The notes: a model not told the origin generated them from the letters alone. A stretch of 64,000 bases of DNA from Flavobacteriales bacterium UBA6057 (GCA_002428995.1 DIYJ01000005.1:96474-160473), one strand, 5' to 3'; numbered from the stretch's first letter, positions 56,201-64,000 are shown. Translations and numbers: made by a program.

Positions 56201-58023
56201 CGACCGCCCTTGTTGTTGAATGAGAAGCGCGATTTGGAAAAGCCCGCTGTTTTGGATTCCGGTAGTCGAGCGTAGATATCCCGGATGTGATCCGAAAGGC
56301 CAAGGTAGGTGGCGGGATTGCTGCGCGGGGTTTTTCCGATCGGGCTATGATCGATGAAAATGAGCTTGTTGAGCTTGTCCAGGCGTTCGTGGCTTTCAAG
56401 CTTTAGCGGGCCCTCCACTTCCAACCCCAGCCGCTGTTGCATCGCTCGAAGCAGGGTGCCTTTTACCAGGCTGGCTTTTCCTGTGCCGGAACGCCCGCTT
56501 ACCACGTTCAGTTTTCCCAGCTGAAAGGAAACGCCAATGTGTTGGAGGTTGCGCTCATGACATCCTTTGAGGGTGATCGCATCCGCATGCGAGGACGGAG
56601 CACTCGTCTTTTCAGGTGCGGTGGTGGGTTGCAATGCCTTCCACGTCAGGCTTTCACTTAGGTCTTTTTGCCGCAGAAAGCGCTCCAGCGAACCGTTAAA
56701 GAGCAAAGTTCCACCCTCTGCGCCTGCCTTGGGGCCGATGTCTATGATGTGATCGGCATGGCGGATGGTATCGAGGTCGTGTTCCACCACCATCACTGTG
56801 TTGCCCCTTTGCACCAGCCGCTTGAAATGCGCAATCATGCGTTTGTTCTCCTCGCGGTGCAGCCCAATGCTGGGCTCATCAAATACATACAGCACATCGC
56901 TGAGCGGCACCAGGAGCTGATTGGCCACGCGGATGCGCTGAATCTCACTCACACGCAGTGTAGATGCCGGCCGATCCATGGTGAGGTGCCCCAGCCCCAA
57001 ATCCTCCAACACGGTGGCCTGCGCGATGAGTTTCTCCACGATCTCTTCGGCTTCGCGCTTCCAGGGTTGCCTTTGCAACCACGATTTCAACGCGGTCACC
57101 TCCATCTTCCCCACTTCAGCAATGGACAAGCCCTGCACCTTCACGCTGAGCGCATCGCTGTTGAGGCGAGCACCATGGCAGGCACTGCAGGTAACGGATT
57201 TCACATACTTGAGGATGTTAGCGTTGCGGTCGCGCTTCAGGATGTCAGACATGATGGGAATCATGCCCTTGTAAAAACCTTCTTCGCGGGGTTTGGCCTT
57301 CATACCCGTCCACTTCAGGCGTGACTCAAGACTGTGTTTTCCAAACGGAACCTTGACCTTTTCACTGCCACACAGCACCACCTCGCGCTGCCGATCCGTT
57401 AGTTCATTCCAGGGAATGTCGACACTAAACCCCTCGGCTTCGCACACCTGGTTGAGCACATCAATGGTAACCTGCGAATACATGATGTAGCCGTTGGGTA
57501 AGGTGGGTGCGAGCACGCCTTCGCGGATGCTTTTTTCGGGAAAGGCAATGAGCTTATCAAGGTCAATCTGTTCTTCCTTACCAATACCGTTGCAGCGGAG
57601 ACACTTGCCCGAGGCTGAATTGAAGGAAAACAGGGCCCGCGCTGGTTGGATGTCCCGCTCAGTAGTGCCGGTGCGGGCAAAGAGCAGTCGAAGCAGGTCG
57701 TAGGTATCCGAAAGGGTGCCCACCGTGGACCGCGCGTGCATCCCCGAAGTGCGCTGTCCAATCGCAATCACAGGCGAAAGCCCTTCGATTTCATCCACAT
57801 CCGGGCGGCTCAGTTTACCGAGAAACTGCCGTGCAAAGGAAGGCAGCGTTTCCACGTACCTGCGCTGACCTTCTCGTGCAACGATGTCAAACACCAGGCT
57901 GGACTTCCCCGAACCAGAAATGCCGGTAACCACAATGAATTTGTGGTGCGGAATGCGCAGGGAAAGGTCCCTGAGGTTGTTGGTCCTTGCTCCCTTGATG
58001 ATGATCTCCTGTGCTCGTGCCAT
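53227..58023 (-). CDS. Tandem UvrA-like protein: two fused UvrA modules, four ABC ATPase domains
   Basis: A 1598-residue protein formed by two complete UvrA-like modules (about 1-800 and 810-1598), each with two ABC domains and zinc-finger CxxC pairs (for example 141-144, 279-282, 609-612, 632-635, 947-950, 1085-1088, 1415-1418, 1438-1441). The UvrB-binding insertion of true UvrA is not apparent, as in UvrA2-type paralogues. Module 2 has intact Walker A (841-849, 1322-1330), LSGGE signatures (1168-1172, 1505-1509), Walker B Asp-Glu and H-loop His. Module 1 keeps Walker A 34-42, LSGGE 699-703 and Asp382-Glu383 but has LRVSE at 356-360, Ala517 in GRSGTGKA, Val726 in place of Walker B Asp, and Gln759 for the H-loop His. 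It may be a DNA-scanning or protection protein; the function is unknown. Confidence 0.88.
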   Translation of the reverse strand: MARAQEIIIKGARTNNLRDLSLRIPHHKFIVVTGISGSGKSSLVFDIVAREGQRRYVETLPSFARQFLGKLSRPDVDEIEGLSPVIAIGQRTSGMHARSTVGTLSDTYDLLRLLFARTGTTERDIQPARALFSFNSASGKCLRCNGIGKEEQIDLDKLIAFPEKSIREGVLAPTLPNGYIMYSQVTIDVLNQVCEAEGFSVDIPWNELTDRQREVVLCGSEKVKVPFGKHSLESRLKWTGMKAKPREEGFYKGMIPIMSDILKRDRNANILKYVKSVTCSACHGARLNSDALSVKVQGLSIAEVGKMEVTALKSWLQRQPWKREAEEIVEKLIAQATVLEDLGLGHLTMDRPASTLRVSEIQRIRVANQLLVPLSDVLYVFDEPSIGLHREENKRMIAHFKRLVQRGNTVMVVEHDLDTIRHADHIIDIGPKAGAEGGTLLFNGSLERFLRQKDLSESLTWKALQPTTAPEKTSAPSSHADAITLKGCHERNLQHIGVSFQLGKLNVVSGRSGTGKASLVKGTLLRAMQQRLGLEVEGPLKLESHERLDKLNKLIFIDHSPIGKTPRSNPATYLGLSDHIRDIYARLPESKTAGFSKSRFSFNNKGGRCETCQGAGKIQIGMHFLGNVDLVCGTCNGDRFNQETLAITYRGKSIAEVYRLSVREALTFFEGESKVLAGLQLLNDIGLGYLTLGQSSTTLSGGEAQRIKIANQLQKKDTGDTLYIIVEPSIGLHHSDLQSLLGLFDRIRQKGNTIVCIEQNEEVIGWSDWHIELGPETGAAGGTILHQGPPAAHAKYLEVAVPKGNSLPTRHDEIQLRGVTTHGLKGFDVTIPKHQLTVVTGVSGSGKSSLVYDTLFAESNARFTESLSTYNRSFLQQNSEAEMTSFSGLGPAIGINRKGGAPSARSTVGTLSGVYDAFRLLFSRVAQHEGQSFTAQHFSFNHHLGACPECEGLGVQQTCDPEAVIAYPNRSVLEGAIVTNKTMAYYADPGGQFMSTLREVARQQHWDIDLPWEQLPNEVQEVILYGTGETVWESTWEFSTKSRSGTQELKARWLGLCNYINDQYQRTLHNKSTGDLMELMHTVECPVCNGSRLKPELLETRFLGQNIHEWMQQSIASSLALLKQAGKENDTVIQAISKAVLPSVIATLQTMTDLGLGYLQLDRSVTTLSGGERQRVTLAGQLSTHLFGVTYVLDEPTIGLDEAQVLVLAKTLKKLVANGNTVVVVEHDPTFIQQADYLIELGPGAGNLGGELVYQGSVEELDKAAHTATWKLLQASATRITKRAANQLHQAGESFGVKGAAANNLKQLDVAFGSKQIIAVTGVSGSGKSSLIKEVLYQSWLKGRPVHCDVVYGMEQFERMEFIGQEALSASRSVTPVSYTGILETLKAVFAKTPEAKAADLKKADFSYLSKNGKCPTCNGHGKLKTSMDFMSDLWLTCDRCQGMRYSDAVLACKMNGRSMGDVLQMTILEAMEFFGAKSLVYPQLEVLKRVGVGHLKLGQSGPTLSGGEAQRLKLATALMATERNRSDHEGGTLYLFDEPSTGLHLLDIQKLIEVFQSLVQAGDTVLFIEHHRALIDAANQVLTLGPGSGEKGGEVVV

Positions 58024-58227
58024 ATCCAGCGGGTGAAACTAGGAATAGTTTGAAGGGTACACCTTGCTCGCCAAAGAAGAACACTGGCCGGCATTAGTTT
58101 TCTTATCCAAACATGAGGCATCTACTTACCCAGTACATGGTGAGTGCTGGCGATGACCACCTCTTTATGAAAAGCGGTCACTATACAACTTAATATGATT
58201 ACCGAGGTAATCGGTCCCTAAGACATG

Positions 58228-58247
58228 AAAAAAGCGACCGAAGCCGC
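58228..58247 (-). terminator. Intrinsic terminator with UUCG-type loop after the small-gene pair
   Basis: On the minus strand GCGGC-TTCG-GTCGC (one G-U pair) forms a 5-bp stem with a TTCG tetraloop, followed by six T. It lies about 10 bases beyond the stop at 58256, which supports transcription of the two small genes. Confidence 0.75.
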
Positions 58248-58255
58248 CTGTGTCA

Positions 58256-58369
58256 CTAGTTGTCGGGTTTTAGAGCCGGTCGCGAAGGAGGGTTATTCCC
58301 TCTGCCCTTTCCAGATTTGTTTCCGGTTTTGCTTGGCCCATTGGGCGGAGCCGGTTTTCCTGGTTTCAC
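58256..58369 (-). CDS. Small Pro/Gly/Asn-rich protein (37 residues)
   Basis: A GTG start at 58369 and stop at 58256, with AAAAGG just upstream of the start. The 37-residue product is rich in Pro, Gly, Lys and Asn, with motifs GKPAPP, SKTGNKSGKGRGNNPP and a PALKPDN tail; it should be unfolded and basic. Similar small proteins with a GRGNNPP motif are recalled from Bacteroidota genomes, but this was not checked. It is the second of two tandem small genes, 34 bases after the first, and ends just before an intrinsic terminator. It may also be non-coding. Confidence 0.5.
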   Translation of the reverse strand: MKPGKPAPPNGPSKTGNKSGKGRGNNPPSRPALKPDN

Positions 58370-58403
58370 CCTTTTAACAAGTGTTTATTGGTATATCATT
58401 GAT

Positions 58404-58517
58404 TTAGTCCTGATCATCAGGACGACCTTCGTCCCGAGAGTTCCAGTACTCATCATTGTTCGGGTTCAACTGGTTGGCGTGGTTGTCGAGATCGGCTTGT
58501 GTGCGTGGATCATTCAT
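58404..58517 (-). CDS. Small acidic protein with NQLNPNN..YW.SR motif (37 residues)
   Basis: ATG at 58517, stop at 58404. The acidic 37-residue product reads TQADLDNHANQLNPNN at its centre, then EYWNSRDEGRPDD. Small proteins with an NQxNPNN and YxxSRG pattern are recalled as conserved hypotheticals in several phyla, which argues for a real gene. It lies upstream of the Pro/Gly-rich small gene on the same strand, and the pair shares a terminator at 58228-58247. The function is unknown. Confidence 0.6.
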   Translation of the reverse strand: MNDPRTQADLDNHANQLNPNNDEYWNSRDEGRPDDQD

Positions 58518-58727
58518 GATTTAGAATTTAAGAGTTACGCATTCGGCATGTCAATAACCTTTCCAACGAACAACGCAATAAAACTAACGGCCAATCTGTC
58601 GCCATAAATGGAAGAGTACAGAACATTCTTTGGCAGTTCTGCCAATTTGCCGGATGATCAATCTGACATTACCCAAAGATTGATGCTAACATTTCGCTGG
58701 ATATTCTACGCGAACCTTTGATCCATT

Positions 58728-59891
58728 TCAAATCACTGCTTCCCGGTTATTGAAGTATTCATCGTCCACCACGAAATAGTCGAATGAACGTTGAATGGTT
58801 CCGACCTCAAAATCAATCATGAGATCAATGAGTTTATCTCCATCGATCAAAGTGATGGGAACCCCGCGTGCATCATTCACAGAATTGATGGCCGATTTGG
58901 TAAAATCCGAGGTCGTGATGATGGTCCCTCTCATGGCATTGTGCAGCGGAACAACTCCACGCAACTGGTTGACCACACTCACTGAGACGTTGGTAGCCTT
59001 GCGCTTTACCTGCACCACTTCCTTCACGTGCGTGATGCCTACCTCAATCTCTCCTATCACATCCACTCCCCCATCATTGGACATTTTCGTGACTTCCACA
59101 TCGCTATAACCCATCGCTTCGAGCAATTCTCTTACAAGGTGCTCAAAGTGATAAGGATTCATCACTGATAAGGCTTCGCGCAATTGCTTCCTTTGGTGGG
59201 CTTGCAGGCCGGAAACCTGTTTTCGCACCTCGGCCTCCATGGCTTCATTGCTTCGATCCTGCTCCAGCTCGTCTTCTGATTCGTGCAGTTTCAGGTAAGC
59301 AATCCCAAGGTCCGTGATGGTGTAGGTATGGCCTTGCTTGCTCAGGTAGCCACGATCCAACAGGTTTGAAATGCGATCAATCAAAAGCGTGTATATCGCA
59401 CCCTTCTTTTTATAGTTTGTTCTGGCGATCAAATAAGCCTGCCAATCATCCAGCACATCGGCCGTCTTTGCGGATGTTTTGGCATAAAACAAGCGAAGAA
59501 TCTTGTGGATCCCCTCCTGTTCGTCCATGGCTGAAACAGCACTTCCTTCATCATTGGCAATGAAATCCTTCCCATCCGTAGTAAGTTGCATGATCCCGAT
59601 AGCATCTGATATCAACTTGTGTTTGCTTAAGAGAAAGTTGCTGCCTCGCACGTGCCTTGGGTTTACAGCTCCACCAGAGTGGCGCCACATTTCCATGGCG
59701 AACTGCTTGTCTTCGCCCGTGAGTCGCTCCTCAATCCACATATCCGGATCAGTCCAGTCCACTGGATTCTGGGGGGTACCAATGAGTTCCCAAATCGCCT
59801 TCATCATGCTGTTGTAAGTAGCTTTTGGTTTGCCCTCAAGGTATTTCAACAGGGCCCTGGCACGCGTATAATCAGGAAATAAGGGTGTCAT
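58728..59891 (-). CDS. Mrr-type restriction endonuclease
   Basis: A 387-residue nuclease. The N-terminal region contains winged-helix-like segments (about 1-210, including IYTLLIDRISNLLDRGYLS). The C-terminal Mrr_cat domain is PD-(D/E)xK-like: FEHLVRELLEAMGY (Glu250), GGVDVIGEI (Asp277) and VQVKRK (Gln294, Lys296), the Mrr Asp/QxK variant. Mrr proteins cleave modified DNA. It starts 9 bases after the hsdM stop, in the same operon, in the place where hsdS would normally be. Confidence 0.9.
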   Translation of the reverse strand: MTPLFPDYTRARALLKYLEGKPKATYNSMMKAIWELIGTPQNPVDWTDPDMWIEERLTGEDKQFAMEMWRHSGGAVNPRHVRGSNFLLSKHKLISDAIGIMQLTTDGKDFIANDEGSAVSAMDEQEGIHKILRLFYAKTSAKTADVLDDWQAYLIARTNYKKKGAIYTLLIDRISNLLDRGYLSKQGHTYTITDLGIAYLKLHESEDELEQDRSNEAMEAEVRKQVSGLQAHQRKQLREALSVMNPYHFEHLVRELLEAMGYSDVEVTKMSNDGGVDVIGEIEVGITHVKEVVQVKRKATNVSVSVVNQLRGVVPLHNAMRGTIITTSDFTKSAINSVNDARGVPITLIDGDKLIDLMIDFEVGTIQRSFDYFVVDDEYFNNREAVI

Positions 59892-59900
59892 ATCGCTCTT

Positions 59901-61403
59901 CTATTCGTTGAGTTTTTCTAAAATCGCCCGAAAGCTCTCCAATGCTGACTCAATGTTCTCCACAATCTCGGCTGCCAGCACATCCGGCTCAGGAAGATTA
60001 TCGAGGTCGATCATGCTGTCGTCCTTCAGCCAGAAAATGTCGAGGCTGCACTTGTCACGCGCCATGATCTCGTCATAGGCGTACTTGCGCCAGCGGCCAC
60101 TTCGCCCTTCGAGTGCCTCAGGGCTCGTTGCGGTGTCCTCTGACCATGTATGCTTGCGCTTGTGTCGGTTCTTCGGATTGTAGCATTCCACAAACTCCTT
60201 CAGGTGATCATACTTCAGCGGGCTTTTCTTGAGCGTATGGCTGATGTTGGTGCGGTAGTCGTAAAACCACACTTCTTTGGTCCAAGGTGTTTTGGCGGCC
60301 GGCTTGGCATCAAAGAAGAGCACATTGGCCTTGACGCCATGCGCGTAGAAAATGCCGGTGGGCAGGCGCAGGATGGTATGTAGGTCCACCTTCTCCAGTA
60401 GTTTCTTGCGGACCGTCTCTCCCACTCCGCCTTCAAACAACACGTTGTCTGGCAACACCACTGCGGCCTGACCCGTGGTTTTGAGCATGGACACGATGTG
60501 CTGCAAAAAGTTGAGTTGCTTGTTGGTGGTGGTCACCCAGAAATCGGTGCGGTTGTAGGTCAGGTCTTCCTTCTCTTCCTTGCCTTCTTCGTTGGTGACC
60601 GTGATGCTGCTCTTTTTGCCAAAGGGCGGATTGGCCAACACGTAGTCATAGAGTTCGCTCGGTTTGCCGAGCAAGGCGTCTTCGCGATGGATGGGCGGAT
60701 CGGCATCGATGTCGCCAATGTTGTGCAAAAAAAGGTTCATGAGCGCCATGCGCGCGGTGGACGCCACAATCTCCCACCCATGGAAGGTTTCTTTTTTGAG
60801 AAAGCGCGTTTCAGCCTTGTCCAGTTGGTGCTCGCTGGTGAGAAAGTCATAGGCCGCGAGAAAGAAGCCGCCCGTGCCGCAGGCCGGATCGGCAATGGTC
60901 TTTTTGGGTTCAGGACGGACACACTCCACCATGGCCTTGATGAGCTCACGGGGCGTGAAATACTGCCCAGCTCCACTCTTGGTGTCCTACGCGTTTTTCT
61001 CCAACAGGCCTTCGTAGAGGTCGCCCTTGACGTCCGCCTGCATGCTCACCCAGCTTTCCTTCGCGATCATCTGCACCAGGCGGTGCAGCTTGGCCGGGTC
61101 CTGGATCTTGTTTTGGGCCTTGGTAAAGATCTGGCCCAGCATGCCCTTTTCGGTGCCCAGGGCACGCAACAGGTGGTTGTAATGGTCTTCCAGCGCCACC
61201 CCGCTTTTGCTGGCCAGCGTGTCCCAGCGATACGTTGAGGGAATGCCCGAGTCGCGCTTGTCCGGACCTTTCTCGTGCTCATCGGCCATTTTCAAAAACA
61301 GCAAAAAGGTGAGCTGCTCCAGGTAGTCGGAATAGCTGACACCATCGTCACGAAGGGTGTCGCAAAAGCTCCAGATGCGGGCAATGAGGGTGTTGGTGGT
61401 CAT
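59901..61403 (-). pseudogene. hsdM: Type I restriction N6-adenine methyltransferase, interrupted by an amber codon
   Basis: HsdM subunit gene of 501 codons interrupted by one in-frame TAG at 60987-60989. The N-terminal part (138 residues) holds the HsdM_N helical domain. The C-terminal part has the SAM-binding DPACGTGGF and the catalytic NPPF (in LANPPFGKKS). The stop falls between EKNA and DTKSGAGQYFTPR, a stretch that is continuous in HsdM, where Gln or Glu is usual; a single base change from CAG or GAG explains it. Restart at an internal ATG (60932) would omit QYFTPR. No hsdS or hsdR is nearby. It is probably inactive, unless read through. Confidence 0.9.
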
Positions 61404-61427
61404 GAGCGTTTTGTCAGTCAGTTTTTT

Positions 61428-62744
61428 TTACCTGATCTCCAGACGATAATTCACTGCTGTGATTTGGGTAGCATCCATCTGGAAAATCGTTCGATCTCCA
61501 AACTTATCGATATCATCGACCACTTTCTGTCCGGGATGCCTTGGCTGGTTACCATATCCAAAGTTTATGACGAAGAGCTGAGCGTAGTCAAAGTCTGAAC
61601 AGAACTCTGGTCGCCAGTTTTTATTCGACCCATGGTGCGGCACCTGAAACACAAGCGTTTTCGATACTTCTTTACGAAAATGACGGCTGAAGGCAGCATA
61701 CAAATCATCTTCCTGTAGCTCGGCATCGCCAGTCAGCATGGTCCCACCCTCATCCACATCTCCTGTAATTTTTGAATATCCATGAATAGAACCGAGCCAA
61801 ATCTCTGACGGCACTCCAGCAGGTCCATGCCAGGTCATGAGAGAAGTGGCATTCATGGAAGAAAACTCATGCCGGTAAATTGCCTTCAACTCATCTCGTT
61901 TGGACTTATTCCTCACAAGGAATCGCAAATCATCAACTTGAATGGATGCGTTGACCGATTTACCAAGGATCTTTAGAAGGTCACTTTCAAAGTCTCTCAT
62001 TCGATCTGGGCTTTCTGGTTTATTAAAAAACCTGAAGCTCCAGTCTTTTCCAAGATTGAGGTACCCGTGATGAGAACAAAGGCTAACAGGAGTTGGTGAA
62101 CCAGTTGCCGCGGCACCACTGCCAAAGGCCTCGCTGATTTGCCCATTTTGGTTTGATATGCCTGGAAGGTTTATCATTAAAGCCTCCCCTTCATCAGAAT
62201 TGTCAATTGGCGCCTGCGGGGTATCGGTTTCAAAAGTTCCTTCATCTCGGGGTAGAATTGGTGATATATCGGGTTGGTTTTCATTACGATCATCATCTCC
62301 TCGTATGACAACGATCTGCCCAACATTTGCCTCCTGCCCAGTGATGTATCTGATAGGGTCAGTAAGAAAATTCACGTAGTCAGCATCCAGCGCTGCGCTG
62401 CCTGTCATGGCAAGATATACGCGTTGGACAGGCATTATGTACGGGATAACAACGGTATCGATCCTTTGGATCCGATTGAGCAGGCGTGATAGCTGATTCA
62501 CGTGGTCTTCATCAAAATGAGAAAGCACCAAAAGATGGAGATGTCTGGTATAAGAGGTCAATTCATCTATGTCCTTATGCAGGTTGCGCTTTATGCCACT
62601 TAACGACCCGCAGTCATGAACCATATAAAAATCTTGCTTGTCTCTCCGTCTGATTCTGCCATTGTAAAAACAGCCCTGACCCGCTCGTGAAAATTGAAAA
62701 TCCGCTTCAATGGACATTCGCAACCTATGCATCCTTGGAGCCAT
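61428..62744 (-). CDS. MBL-fold metallohydrolase, defence-island type
   Basis: A 438-residue metallo-beta-lactamase-fold protein. The metal motif is SHFDEDH (His76, Asp78, Asp80, His81), with VHDCGS before it, GDAEL (the metal-bridging Asp) and FQVPHHGSN near the C terminus. The region about 140-260 is an insertion rich in Asp, Asn and Gly. The fold resembles the hydrolase domain of ComEC-type proteins, but no membrane part is present. The substrate may be DNA, RNA or a cyclic nucleotide. It starts 2 bases after the membrane protein gene and ends 24 bases before hsdM. Confidence 0.87.
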   Translation of the reverse strand: MAPRMHRLRMSIEADFQFSRAGQGCFYNGRIRRRDKQDFYMVHDCGSLSGIKRNLHKDIDELTSYTRHLHLLVLSHFDEDHVNQLSRLLNRIQRIDTVVIPYIMPVQRVYLAMTGSAALDADYVNFLTDPIRYITGQEANVGQIVVIRGDDDRNENQPDISPILPRDEGTFETDTPQAPIDNSDEGEALMINLPGISNQNGQISEAFGSGAAATGSPTPVSLCSHHGYLNLGKDWSFRFFNKPESPDRMRDFESDLLKILGKSVNASIQVDDLRFLVRNKSKRDELKAIYRHEFSSMNATSLMTWHGPAGVPSEIWLGSIHGYSKITGDVDEGGTMLTGDAELQEDDLYAAFSRHFRKEVSKTLVFQVPHHGSNKNWRPEFCSDFDYAQLFVINFGYGNQPRHPGQKVVDDIDKFGDRTIFQMDATQITAVNYRLEIR

Positions 62745-62746
62745 GA

Positions 62747-63415
62747 TTATGAACCACCTCTCGTTGACTCAGAAGACAGCTTTTTCAAGATGACTCCAAA
62801 CACTACTTCTCGCTCATAGTATTGACGAAACCGGACATAATTAAAGGCAAAGGGCAACATCAGCACCACATCTGCCAGCAAATAAAACAGACTCACACAC
62901 CACCCTATGCACAATGCACAAAGCAGTACGGCATTCAAAAGCAACACGAGCATCATGGACCGTGAGAAGCCATACATCACCAGAAAAAAGAATACGCGGC
63001 CATAGACCTGGGGTCGGTTTTCGGCCACGATGCCAAGGGTGCCCTGGCGGTCTTTTGGTTCGTAATCTTTGCCGTAGGCTTGCTTGAACGCGTCAAGAAA
63101 CTTCTGCCATGTGTTGGCTGTTAGAAGTTGCTGTGGATGAACCATTTTCTTCAGGAACCCCAGTCTGAAGAGTCGCTTTTCTATGATGAATGCACCCGTT
63201 CCATTGACAGCAAGTCCCAGGATATACATCATCAACACAGCAAAAACGGCCTGAATCAGATTTACCCCGTTCATCACTGACAAGAGGTTGGCTAACGACA
63301 CCGGGGCGCCTTCCAGCAGGTTTTTATCCATCCATAACAATATGGTGGCCAACATGCCTGGAATGAAGTAGCCCAGAAAGTCATAGGCTGTGAGTTTGAT
63401 GCCCAGGTCTTTCAC
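62747..63415 (-). CDS. Four-helix membrane protein of the MBL cassette
   Basis: A 222-residue protein beginning with KLTAYDFLGYFIPG, then four hydrophobic helices (about 9-27, 52-77, 145-167 and 171-195) and a basic region (about 75-140). The YDFLGYFIPG opening is seen as recurrent in membrane proteins next to MBL-fold genes, but this comes from memory and was not searched. It overlaps the upstream MBL gene by 4 bases and is 2 bases from the downstream one, so the three are coupled. It may anchor the hydrolases or act as an effector in the membrane. Confidence 0.75.
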   Translation of the reverse strand: MKDLGIKLTAYDFLGYFIPGMLATILLWMDKNLLEGAPVSLANLLSVMNGVNLIQAVFAVLMMYILGLAVNGTGAFIIEKRLFRLGFLKKMVHPQQLLTANTWQKFLDAFKQAYGKDYEPKDRQGTLGIVAENRPQVYGRVFFFLVMYGFSRSMMLVLLLNAVLLCALCIGWCVSLFYLLADVVLMLPFAFNYVRFRQYYEREVVFGVILKKLSSESTRGGS

Positions 63416-64000
63416 TTGTCAATCGTTGATTTAAACTCCAGTGGCGTTGCACTTGTCCATCCGCGATCAGGAGCATGAACACCCCAGTGCAGGGATGAAC
63501 CCTGTGTGGAGAAAACCTTGATTTTTTGTCTAACAAACTCGTTTATGAGCCGCTGAGATGGATGCTTACTATCGTCAGGCGGTGCGGAGAGAAAAGCCCT
63601 TTCAGGCTTGATATATGTAATGAATCTTGGCTCCAGGTTTTTACGACTACCATGATGCGGGATATCCAACGCACTAACATCCCTTGCATTTATTTCATTG
63701 TACCGAGCATAGTCCAAGGCATCAATGAGTCCCTCTTTCCCAGAATCACCGGTGAATAGAATCCGCTTGCCCGCGTACTCAAACAACAGCACGACACTGG
63801 TGTCATTGATGGCCGCAGTAGGCGGGTCATCAGGCCACTCTTTAGGATTTTCAAGGGTTTCGGTTTCGGTTTCATCGCTCCCACCCCCTGTTGATTCCGT
63901 GGTCAGCCCGGTTTCAGGAGCTGGATCAGATGTTTTACCGGATTCCAGAATCTTTTTGACATAAAGCTCATCGCTGGGACCAAGAACGCGCAAGACTCCT
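63412..64000 (-). CDS. MBL-fold hydrolase, ComEC-like, partial (cut by the window edge)
   Basis: The C-terminal 195 or so residues of an MBL-fold protein whose frame stays open to the end of the window. It has the ComEC-type segment SVVLLFEYAGKRILFTGDSG (metal-binding Asp), LDIPHHGSRKN (metal His pair) and a final HWGVHAPDR. The N-terminal metal motif (HxHxDH) must lie beyond the window. A TTG at 63993 is not a likely start. It overlaps the membrane protein gene by 4 bases. Confidence 0.85.
   Translation of the reverse strand, partial: GVLRVLGPSDELYVKKILESGKTSDPAPETGLTTESTGGGSDETETETLENPKEWPDDPPTAAINDTSVVLLFEYAGKRILFTGDSGKEGLIDALDYARYNEINARDVSALDIPHHGSRKNLEPRFITYIKPERAFLSAPPDDSKHPSQRLINEFVRQKIKVFSTQGSSLHWGVHAPDRGWTSATPLEFKSTIDK

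Noticed and set aside
58260..58607. Plus-strand frame of 115 codons
   Set aside because: It runs antisense to the two small minus-strand genes and lacks any known motif; the small genes have a matching terminator.

Overview
The window reads as a chromosomal segment of a Bacteroidota bacterium, probably a free-living flavobacterial or saprospiral type. Five large secreted proteins end in type IX secretion (T9SS) sorting domains. Two LytTR two-component pairs have giant beta-propeller sensors. Several starts are preceded by matches to the Bacteroidota -7 promoter element (TAnnTTTG) and few have Shine-Dalgarno sites. No rRNA, tRNA, CRISPR array or transposase was found.

Layout. 0-13 kb: VanX-like dipeptidase, first LytTR pair, AraC regulator divergent from an aldehyde dehydrogenase/DUF779 operon, a GIY-YIG nuclease gene between two copies of a compound hairpin repeat, HrpB helicase, 2H phosphoesterase and a lipoprotein. 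13-26 kb: two PLP enzymes, a T9SS propeller/Ig-like protein, DUF418 membrane protein, outer-membrane barrel, SGNH hydrolase and several unknown envelope proteins. 26-47 kb: four more T9SS proteins (reelin-like, BspA-like, serine protease, Pmp-like), a di-haem peroxidase lipoprotein, a membrane AraC regulator, an ogt-alkA repair operon, a long queA, and the second LytTR pair. 47-53 kb: an A/T-richer stretch with an Ntn-hydrolase/TPR protein and a restriction-modification pair (BsuBI/PstI-like nuclease with a C5-cytosine methyltransferase). 53-58 kb: one 1598-residue gene made of two fused UvrA-like modules. 58-64 kb: two very small genes with a terminator, then a tightly packed same-strand run of MBL-fold hydrolase, four-helix membrane protein, second MBL-fold hydrolase, hsdM broken by one amber codon, and an Mrr-type nuclease. 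The MBL gene at the right edge is cut by the window.

The region from about 50.9 kb to the right edge looks like a defence or genome-integrity island. Its most unusual parts are the four-ATPase UvrA fusion, in which every motif of one composite ATP site has decayed while the other site is intact, and the MBL-membrane-MBL cassette joined to hsdM and mrr without hsdS or hsdR in view. A second candidate for an undescribed system is the GIY-YIG gene bracketed by hairpin repeats whose stems differ in sequence but keep pairing.
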